From Pseudomonadota bacterium (GTDB lineage: Bacteria; Pseudomonadota; Gammaproteobacteria; Xanthomonadales; Xanthomonadaceae), in assembly GCA_023453655.1 (NCBI GenBank), contig JAEXTE010000241.1:1-17592 (forward strand): a stretch of 17,592 bases of DNA. Reading direction: 5' to 3'. Below, piece after piece: positions 13,716 through 17,592 of this stretch. Numbering within the stretch: the stretch's first letter is position 1; the number at the start of each line of letters is the position of its first letter. The position numbers and the translations under genes are program-made. The notes beneath the pieces were generated by a model. It saw nothing but the letters and a program-made list of their open reading frames with translations, did no database searches and was not told the origin of the DNA.

Positions 13716-15230
13716 TCAGCCGCCTGGCAGGGCGATCCCCTGTTGCTGGAGGCGCGCGGCAAGCGGTGCGAGCTGGAGGCGGTACTTCCGCCAGCGACCC
13801 GACGCGTCCGGATATAGCGGGCGCCTGACCTGCCAGTAGCTGGCCGTCTTCACTGTGTTCCCGAGCCGGTGGAAATCGAGGCACTCCGCGTGCCACGGCA
13901 AACCCAGGAAATCCAGCAGCCCACGCAACGTAGATTCCGATCTGGCGACGAACGCATCGTAGTCGAAGTCGTAAACGTCGCCCGGGTACAGGGCATGCCA
14001 GTGCGCGGTGAGCTTGCGGTACATCAGGTAATGATGGCCGATGGCGTCGATGCTGCCGGCATATCCGAATGCGCGCGGATTGAGATGCTGCATGAACACC
14101 GACAGCGCAACGTCGAGCGGGTGACGCACGGTGTTGATGATTCTGGCGCGTGGGAACAGGCGCTTGATCAGGCCGACCAGTCGATAGTTGTCCGGCCGCT
14201 TGTCGGTCACGTAACGGCAGCCGTCCGCACCAGTGGCCGTTCGGCGGCACAGTGAGGCAAGGTAATCTGTGGCCAGGATGGCGGCCTGTCCGGCGTCGAG
14301 CGACTGCAGCGAAGCGGGGAAGGGCGCCAGCGGACCGGCGGCCATCCTCGGCAGCAGGTCGAGTTCGCCGCCGGCGCTCACCGCGGGATGCATGGCAAGC
14401 ACCTGTTCGAGCAGGGTCGAACCAGAGCGGAACATGCCGCAGATGAACAGCGGTTCCGGCCCGCCATCCGCGATCGCTGTGCCGTCCGCCTCCGCCGGGC
14501 GGGCGGTTTCCATCAACGCGCGCGTGAGCTGCTCCGCGCGCTGGGGATCGTATTGCGGATGATCGCGATGCGCGTGGAGGTTGGCGCGCTCGAACGCGTC
14601 GAACGCCTCGGCAGGCATGTCGAGCGCGTCGTAGGCGCGGCCCAGGGCGAACAGCAGCGTCGCGCGGAGGCCGTTGCCGATGTCCTCGCTGGACACGGCT
14701 GCCGCGCGCAGGCGTGCCAAAATGGGGTCGTCCGGCGATGCAGGAGGATCGAGGTGGGACAGGCGTGCGATCGCCTCCACGGCTTCGACCTGCGCCGGGC
14801 CGGCCGACAGGGACACGATGCGGCGGTAGCAGGCGATCGCGTCCTCCCGTCTGCCGCGTTCCTCGTGCAGGTTGCCCAGGTTGAGCCAGGCAGGCGCGTA
14901 GTCGGGAGCAAGCGCCAAGGCCGCACGCAGTTCGGTTTCGGCGTGCTCGTCCCTGCGCAGGTGGTCAGCGAGGATGGCGGCACGGTTGAGGTGCACTTCG
15001 TGCGGAGCCGCGACACCGTGGCGGAGCGACATTCCGTAGGCGTCCAGCGCCTCTTCGAACGACCCGAGGCGGCGCAGTGCGTAGCCGAGATTGAACCAGG
15101 CGGTGGGAAGCGCCGCCTTCCCGGCCAGCGCGCCCCGGTACGCCTCGGCGGCGTCCCTCCATCGACCTGCCCCCAGCAACTGGTCGGCACGGCGCAGGCG
15201 GCTTGCGAGATCGTGCTGGCGCAGGCTCAA
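13716..15230 (-). CDS. TPR-repeat sulfotransferase
   Basis: This protein of about 504 residues has an N-terminal TPR region (about 1-140). Its repeats include AWFNLGYALRRLGSFEEALD and AWLNLGNLHEERGRREDAI. A PAPS-dependent sulfotransferase domain occupies about 258-500. The 5'-phosphosulfate loop is FICGMFRSGSTLLEQ (residues 262-276). The 3'-phosphate-binding segment is RHPLDVALSVF, with R369 and S377. Such enzymes transfer sulfate from PAPS to hydroxyl groups, including protein tyrosines in some families. There is no upstream ATG in a usable place, so I took TTG 15230 (MSLRQHDLAS...); it has no clear Shine-Dalgarno, and the true start could be slightly different. It is divergent from the small exported protein gene and converges with the hydroxylase gene. 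The domain call is strong; the acceptor is unknown. Confidence 0.9.
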   Translation of the reverse strand: MSLRQHDLASRLRRADQLLGAGRWRDAAEAYRGALAGKAALPTAWFNLGYALRRLGSFEEALDAYGMSLRHGVAAPHEVHLNRAAILADHLRRDEHAETELRAALALAPDYAPAWLNLGNLHEERGRREDAIACYRRIVSLSAGPAQVEAVEAIARLSHLDPPASPDDPILARLRAAAVSSEDIGNGLRATLLFALGRAYDALDMPAEAFDAFERANLHAHRDHPQYDPQRAEQLTRALMETARPAEADGTAIADGGPEPLFICGMFRSGSTLLEQVLAMHPAVSAGGELDLLPRMAAGPLAPFPASLQSLDAGQAAILATDYLASLCRRTATGADGCRYVTDKRPDNYRLVGLIKRLFPRARIINTVRHPLDVALSVFMQHLNPRAFGYAGSIDAIGHHYLMYRKLTAHWHALYPGDVYDFDYDAFVARSESTLRGLLDFLGLPWHAECLDFHRLGNTVKTASYWQVRRPLYPDASGRWRKYRLQLAPLAARLQQQGIALPGG

Positions 15231-15260
15231 CGGACCAGATGACGGCGGGGAGGGACTCGA

Positions 15261-15270
15261 TAGTATGCTA
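15261..15270. promoter_or_regulatory. Overlapping divergent -10 candidates between sulfotransferase and exported-protein genes
   Basis: TAGTATGCTA is nearly self-complementary (8 of 10). It contains TATGCT on the plus strand (15264-15269) and CATACT on the minus strand (15267-15262), each matching four of six -10 bases. It lies in the 85-bp divergent gap, giving leaders of roughly 40 bases (plus) and 25 bases (minus). The minus-strand start would lie downstream of any longer reading of the sulfotransferase frame, which supports TTG 15230. No good -35 hexamers are visible. Confidence 0.35.
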
Positions 15271-15315
15271 CGGGCTCCCCGCGGGTTCCCGCCCGCAAGC
15301 GGAGACGCGGCAACG

Positions 15316-15774
15316 ATGGGAATCGTGCGACGACGGCTGGTGCTGTGGCTCATGCTGACGCTGCCCTTGAACGCGTTGGCGAATGGGCCGACCCATCCCT
15401 GCGCACCGGTCCCGGATCCGGCCGAGCGCCTGGCCTGTTACGACAAGGCATTTCCACCGCCACCCGCAGTGCACGAGGCCGCCGCGAAGCGCGTCGTGGA
15501 CGAGTTCGGACGTGCTCCGCAGTCGCGCCCCGGTTCGCCATCCTCTTCGGCCGGTGACCGCGACCGGATCGAGGCCAAAGTGGCCAAGGTCGTGCATAGC
15601 CAGGGAAGCAGGACGATCACCTTGGACAACGGCCAGGTCTGGGCACTGACCGAAGCGACCACCCGCGGGCCGATCGCCGAGGGCGATGCAGTCGCCGTCC
15701 GAAGGGCGGCCCTCGGCAATTACATCCTGGTGACGTCGGCCGGCGTCGGGTTGCGCGTCCGCCGGGTGCGCTAG
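15316..15774 (+). CDS. Small exported protein with CxxxPDxxxRLxCYD motif, unknown function
   Basis: This 152-residue protein has a clear Sec signal peptide (basic residues 4-7, hydrophobic core to about 18, AxA site A20-L-A22) and so should be periplasmic or secreted. The mature N-terminus holds CAPVPDPAERLACYDKAF with cysteines 29 and 41. This spaced C...RLxCYD pattern recurs in small envelope proteins of proteobacteria and probably forms a disulfide. A Ser/Pro-rich linker (about 65-78) follows, then a beta-rich C-terminal part (about 80-152) with TITLDNGQVWALTE that looks like a small OB- or SH3-like barrel. The ATG at 15316 follows GGAGA by ten bases. The dioxygenase gene starts four bases after its stop, so the two are probably translated together. 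I cannot name the family. It could be a substrate or partner of the neighbouring modifying enzymes, or only a neighbour. Confidence 0.82.
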   Translation: MGIVRRRLVLWLMLTLPLNALANGPTHPCAPVPDPAERLACYDKAFPPPPAVHEAAAKRVVDEFGRAPQSRPGSPSSSAGDRDRIEAKVAKVVHSQGSRTITLDNGQVWALTEATTRGPIAEGDAVAVRRAALGNYILVTSAGVGLRVRRVR

Positions 15775-15778
15775 CCGG

Positions 15779-17592
15779 ATGGGACCCCGGTCTCCCAACC
15801 GGCGTCTCGGGGCCTCACAGGTCCAACTGTTCCAGCGCGCCACGGCGCTTCTCCGCGAGGGCAGGGCCCCGCAGGCACTGGTCCTGGCACGGCAACTGGC
15901 GACAGACGCGCCCGGTTCGGCCGATGCGCAGCAACTGCTGGGAATGTGCCTGGCCGAAGCCGGGGATCCGGCGGCCGAGCGCGCGTTTCGCAGCGCGCTC
16001 GACCTTGCCCCCGGTAACGAGGTCGTCAGCCTGAACCTCGCGACCTGGCTGGGCCGCTCCGGCCGCGAAACCGAGGCGTTGCGGGTGCTGGAGAAGGCGC
16101 CCGCCACCGCCAGGACCAGCTTCGAGCGTGGCCGCCTGGCCGCCCGTCTGGGCGACCATGCGCGGGCCCGCGACGCGTTCGCACAGGCAGTCTCTCTGCA
16201 GCCCGGTTCGCCCAGGGCCTGGCATGGCCTTGGCAACGTACTGCGAGCGCTGGGCGAACCGGAGGCCGCCCTGGATGCGTACAGGCGGGCCGCGGAATTG
16301 TCGCCCGGCAACGCGGCGGTGAGGATCAACCTCGGTGCGGTGCTTCGCCTGCTGGGCCGCAGCGACGAGGCGCTGGAGTGGTTGCGGGAGGCTGGACGTC
16401 TGGGTCACGAGGGCCCCGAGCTGCAGGATGCGATCGCCGGATGCCTGCAGGACCTCGGCCGCCGCGCAGAAGCGCTGGCGGAGGCACGCGATCTCGTGCG
16501 CCGGCACCCCGCATATGCCGGCGGATACAGTTCGCTGTCGCACCTGCTGTGGGAACACGGAGACGAACTCGCGCCGGGCGAGGATCCCTGGGCAGTGACG
16601 CGCCAGGCGGTCCGCGCGCAGCCGGGCAATCGCGACCTGCACCTGCGTTTCGCCGGAATGCTCATTTCGGCCGGTCAGGCCGGAGAGGCGCTCGGGGTGC
16701 TGGAACCACTACGGGCACAGGACGACCCGGTGGTCGCCTGGTTCCGCGCCGACGCGCTCGACCGGCTGGGCGAGGGCCGCCAGGCTTCGCTCCTGTACGA
16801 GAGCGCCTTCGGTTCCCTCGGGCGGGACCACCCGTCGTTCCTCAATGCCTACGCACGCCACGCCCTTCGCGGCGGCCGCCCGGAGCTGGCCGAAGGTCTC
16901 GCCGCGGCTGCGGTCGCGCTCGATCCGTCCAACCAGGAAGGTTGGAGTCACCTCGGCACATGCTGGCGGCTTTCCGGCGATCCGCGCGAGTCCTGGCTTT
17001 GCGACTACGAACGCTTCGTGGGAGAGCTGGATGTGCCTGTCCCGGCAGGCTTCGAAGACATGGACACGTTCCTGACTAGCCTCGATGCGCGTCTGGGCGG
17101 CCTGCACCTGGCCCGCCGCGAGCCCGTCAACCAGAGCGTTCGCAACGGATCACAGACGTCGGGTCGTCTTTTCGGCCGACGCGACCCCTTGCTGGCAGCA
17201 ACCGAGGCGTCGCTACGGCAGGCGGTGCAAGGCTGGCTGCAGACATTGCCGGACGATGCGTCCCACCCATTCCTGCGCCGCCGTAGCCTAGGCGTGCGTT
17301 TCGTCGGCTCATGGTCCGTGCGGCTGCGCGCCTCGGGGCGCCATTCGAACCATATCCATACAGAGGGTTGGGCCAGCTCGGCGTTCTACGTGGCACTGCC
17401 GTCTTCGGTGCGCAACGCGGTCGGCCACGACCAGGCCGGTTGGCTGCAGTTGGGCCAGCCCCTGGAGGATCTCGGGCTGGACCTTGGCCCCCGGCGCCTG
17501 GTGCGCCCGAGGCCGGGACGGCTCGTCCTGTTCCCGTCCTATTTCTGGCACGGCACCCTGCCTTTCGACGGTCCGGAGCCGCGGGTAACGAT
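15779..17592 (+). CDS. TPR protein with C-terminal 2OG-Fe(II) oxygenase domain, 3' end missing
   Basis: The frame is open from ATG 15779 to the window end, giving 604 residues without a stop. Residues 1 to about 420 are TPR-like repeats, for example PRAWHGLGNVLRALGEPEAA and AAVRINLGAVLRLLGRSDEA. The C-terminal part matches the putative 2OG-Fe(II) oxygenase family often fused to TPRs. It has NQSVRNGSQTSGRLFG (from N451), then HPFLRRR, GSWSVRL and a first iron-ligand region NHIHTEGWASSAFYV (H525, H527, E529). LVLFPSYFWHGTLPF follows, with distal ligand H591, and R602 should bind 2-oxoglutarate. Only a few tens of residues are probably missing. The start is four bases after the exported-protein stop, suggesting coupling. 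The substrate is unknown; a peptide or protein is likely given the TPR part. Codons such as CTA, TAT, CAT and ACA look more frequent here than in fadE or pckG, though I did not count them. Confidence 0.9.
   Translation, partial: MGPRSPNRRLGASQVQLFQRATALLREGRAPQALVLARQLATDAPGSADAQQLLGMCLAEAGDPAAERAFRSALDLAPGNEVVSLNLATWLGRSGRETEALRVLEKAPATARTSFERGRLAARLGDHARARDAFAQAVSLQPGSPRAWHGLGNVLRALGEPEAALDAYRRAAELSPGNAAVRINLGAVLRLLGRSDEALEWLREAGRLGHEGPELQDAIAGCLQDLGRRAEALAEARDLVRRHPAYAGGYSSLSHLLWEHGDELAPGEDPWAVTRQAVRAQPGNRDLHLRFAGMLISAGQAGEALGVLEPLRAQDDPVVAWFRADALDRLGEGRQASLLYESAFGSLGRDHPSFLNAYARHALRGGRPELAEGLAAAAVALDPSNQEGWSHLGTCWRLSGDPRESWLCDYERFVGELDVPVPAGFEDMDTFLTSLDARLGGLHLARREPVNQSVRNGSQTSGRLFGRRDPLLAATEASLRQAVQGWLQTLPDDASHPFLRRRSLGVRFVGSWSVRLRASGRHSNHIHTEGWASSAFYVALPSSVRNAVGHDQAGWLQLGQPLEDLGLDLGPRRLVRPRPGRLVLFPSYFWHGTLPFDGPEPRVT

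Noticed and set aside
15268..16642. Minus-strand frames opposite the exported-protein and TPR-oxygenase genes
   Set aside because: No domain and biased composition; the plus-strand frames have a signal peptide, TPRs and dioxygenase motifs and run without stops.
1..17592. CRISPR arrays, tRNA/rRNA genes, insertion sequences, prophage or toxin-antitoxin genes
   Set aside because: No regularly spaced repeats, tRNA-like cloverleaf, transposase or integrase motifs were seen on reading both strands.

Overview
The window is gene-dense, very GC-rich bacterial chromosome with strong G/C at third codon positions. The gene set (large LemA-linked M48 protease, long FadE-type acyl-CoA dehydrogenase, GTP-type PEP carboxykinase, TPR-fused sulfotransferase and dioxygenases) and the TAGAAT/TATGCT-like -10 elements fit a gammaproteobacterium of the Xanthomonadaceae/Lysobacteraceae (Lysobacter or Luteimonas type). 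That placement is an inference from gene content and composition. I see no rRNA, tRNA, CRISPR array, insertion sequence or prophage gene.

Layout. 1-2370 (+): the 3' end of a lemA gene, then a membrane M48 metalloprotease with a TerB-like C-terminal region. 2395-4005 (-): a GMC-family FAD oxidoreductase, convergent with the protease and divergent from the next gene. 4105-5487 (+): a 12-helix transporter resembling the ATP/ADP-translocase-like branch of MFS proteins. 5501-8898 (-): a probable three-gene operon reading fadE, a DUF4442 hotdog protein, then a four-helix membrane protein. 9057-10479 (+): a TetR regulator divergent from fadE, followed by an HTH/XRE regulator. 10596-12353 (+): pckG.

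The middle block is coherent. FadE starts beta-oxidation, the DUF4442 protein is probably an acyl-thioesterase-like partner, and the TetR protein probably represses fadE through a 24-bp inverted repeat that overlaps a good sigma-70 promoter. PckG turns oxaloacetate made from fatty-acid carbon into PEP, so the block looks like a fatty-acid-to-gluconeogenesis neighbourhood.

The right end (12447-17592) is the most unusual part. It holds four genes: a TPR plus aspartyl/asparaginyl beta-hydroxylase, a TPR plus PAPS-type sulfotransferase on the opposite strand, a small exported two-cysteine protein, and, 4 bp behind it, a TPR plus 2OG-Fe(II) oxygenase that runs off the window. Three TPR proteins, each carrying a different modifying domain, beside a small secreted protein suggest a poorly characterised peptide or protein modification system (hydroxylation plus sulfation). 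Its substrate may be the small protein or something beyond position 17592.

No intergenic stretch exceeds about 160 bases. No canonical rho-independent terminator (GC stem plus T-run) was found at any gene end.
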